A DNA stretch of 64,000 bases, taken from Marinibacterium anthonyi (GTDB lineage Bacteria; Pseudomonadota; Alphaproteobacteria; Rhodobacterales; Rhodobacteraceae). Where the stretch lies: contig CP031585.1 in NCBI GenBank assembly GCA_003217735.2, forward strand, positions 2,405,501 to 2,469,500, in the 5' to 3' direction. Both the position numbers and the translations under genes were made by a program. This document shows, in pieces, positions 62,850-64,000 of this stretch (the first letter of the stretch is position 1; every line of letters begins with the position of its first letter). The notes beneath the pieces were generated by a model. It had not been told where the DNA came from. It did not search any database and was given only the letters and a program-made list of their open reading frames with translations.

Positions 62850-64000
62850 TGGGCGACATGAAACCGCTGGTCTCCATCGACAAGCTGCGGGTCGAATTCC
62901 GGGGCGAAGACGGCCCCATCGTCGGCGTCGAGAACGTCAGTTTCACCATAGCGCCGGGAGAAACCGTCTGTGTCGTCGGCGAAAGCGGGTCGGGCAAATC
63001 GGTGACATCGCTGTCGCTGATGCGGCTGGTGGAATTCGGCGGTGGCGCCATCACCGGTGGCGAATTGTCCTTTGAAACGGGCAAGGGCACCATCGACCTG
63101 GCCCATGCGGATGCGTCCACCATGCAGGCCATTCGCGGCAACGAGATCGGCATGATCTTCCAGGAGCCGATGACCTCGCTCAACCCCGTCTTCACCATCG
63201 AACGCCAGATGACGGACGGGCTGCGCCTGCATCGGGGGCTGACCGGGACACAGGCGCGCGCCGAGGCGCTGAGCCTCTTGAAACAGGTCCGCATTCCTGA
63301 ACCGGAACGGCGTCTGCGGCAATATCCGCACGAATTGTCGGGCGGCATGCGCCAGCGGGTCGTGATCGCCATGGCCATCGCCTGCAAGCCGCGCCTGCTG
63401 ATCGCCGATGAACCGACAACCGCGCTGGATGTCACGATCCAGGCCGAGATCCTGGCGCTGATCGACCGGCTGAAGCGGGAAACCGGGATGGCTGTTCTGT
63501 TCATCACCCACGACATGGCGGTGGTGGCGCAGATGGCCGACCGCGTGGTGGTCATGTACCGCGGCAACCTGGTCGAGGAAGGCCCTGTCGCGCGCATTTT
63601 CAGCGCCCCGCAACAGGACTATACCCGCGCGCTTCTGGCCGCCGTGCCCCGCCTGGGCGAGATGCGCGGCAAACCCGCGCCCGAACCGATGCGCCTGATC
63701 GGGGATAGCGTGCCGGCGGTGGCCGCGCCCGTCGATGAAACGCCCCCCGAAACCCTGCTGGAGGTCGCCAACCTGACCACCCGTTTCCCGGTCAAGGGGG
63801 GGCTGTTCCGGCGCACCGTCGCCAATGTCCACGCGGTCGAGGACGTCAGTTTCACCATCGCAAAGGGCCAGACCCTTGCCATGGTCGGGGAATCCGGTTG
63901 CGGCAAGTCCAGCTGCGGGCGGTCCCTGCTGCGGCTGAGCGAACCGACATCCGGGCAGGTGCTGCTGGACCGGATGGACGTGCTGGCGCTGAACGACCGC
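62849..64000 (+). CDS. Peptide-type ABC transporter with two fused ATP-binding domains (partial)
   Basis: The frame is open for 384 codons to the window end without a stop, so the gene is cut. The first ATPase domain is complete: Walker [10 protein letters not shown]-loop [10 protein letters not shown], signature LSGGMRQR, Walker [13 protein letters not shown]. After a Pro-rich linker (about residues 275-310) a second domain begins (LLEVANLTTRFPVKGG) and reaches its own Walker A GESGCGKS. This DppD-DppF fusion is like GsiA of the glutathione importer and serves the second system. Confidence 0.92.
   Translation, partial: MGDMKPLVSIDKLRVEFRGEDGPIVGVENVSFTIAPGETVCVVGESGSGKSVTSLSLMRLVEFGGGAITGGELSFETGKGTIDLAHADASTMQAIRGNEIGMIFQEPMTSLNPVFTIERQMTDGLRLHRGLTGTQARAEALSLLKQVRIPEPERRLRQYPHELSGGMRQRVVIAMAIACKPRLLIADEPTTALDVTIQAEILALIDRLKRETGMAVLFITHDMAVVAQMADRVVVMYRGNLVEEGPVARIFSAPQQDYTRALLAAVPRLGEMRGKPAPEPMRLIGDSVPAVAAPVDETPPETLLEVANLTTRFPVKGGLFRRTVANVHAVEDVSFTIAKGQTLAMVGESGCGKSSCGRSLLRLSEPTSGQVLLDRMDVLALNDR

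Overview
This 64 kb window is GC-rich chromosomal DNA from an alphaproteobacterium, most likely the Rhodobacteraceae (Roseobacter group). The gene families point that way: a LuxI-type acyl-homoserine-lactone synthase beside a two-component pair, Entner-Doudoroff genes, glnBA, IalB, DUF1223, DUF6314, DUF3445, a fused hydrolase/OsmC protein and TadE. There is no phage, integrase, IS element or CRISPR array; the window reads as core chromosome plus accessory operons. The species cannot be named from sequence alone.

Layout. 0.1-10.4 kb: housekeeping genes, namely aconitase (acnA), a DUF1223 secreted protein, a lipid-A-type acyltransferase with a DMT exporter, an isolated fliG, two small secreted proteins sharing a cysteine motif, purB, DUF6314 and bioY. 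10.5-18.3 kb: a DUF2946-like protein, a frameshifted PepSY membrane protein, hydrolase/OsmC, an EEP phosphatase, DUF3445, a lytic transglycosylase, a short Hsp70 and a GNAT. 18.4-23.5 kb: glnB-glnA, the NAD(P)HX repair enzyme, a cysteine-less Hint protein, tRNA-Leu(UAG) and a lone TadE-like protein.

23.5-35.6 kb: the most unusual part. Ten minus-strand genes are packed with 4-nt overlaps or gaps of 31 nt or less, and every product is predicted membrane-bound or secreted. They include a MotA/TolQ/ExbB-type channel, two single-pass proteins with an aspartate at the membrane segment (ExbD/TolR-like position), a MacB/LolC-like ATPase-permease fusion, a four-helix membrane protein, coiled-coil and Cys-rich periplasmic proteins, and a large periplasmic protein with SH3-like and von Willebrand A regions. 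I infer an uncharacterised trans-envelope machine that could use both proton motive force and ATP.

35.8-43.0 kb: divergent from that operon, a response regulator with a degenerate GGDEF-like region, a membrane histidine kinase and a LuxI synthase (no LuxR in the window), then a CpdA-like phosphoesterase and edd-eda behind a LacI-type operator. 43.2-49.4 kb: envelope genes (DUF882 peptidase, L,D-transpeptidase, lpxD-acp-KAS, ialB) and a predicted small RNA or leader with its own promoter and terminator. 49.4-64.0 kb: a probable catabolic locus with a GntR/FCD regulator and gamma-glutamyltransferase facing two complete peptide-type ABC importers separated by an amidase. The last gene, a double-ATPase, runs off the window. 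The locus looks built to import and hydrolyse an amide or gamma-glutamyl compound.
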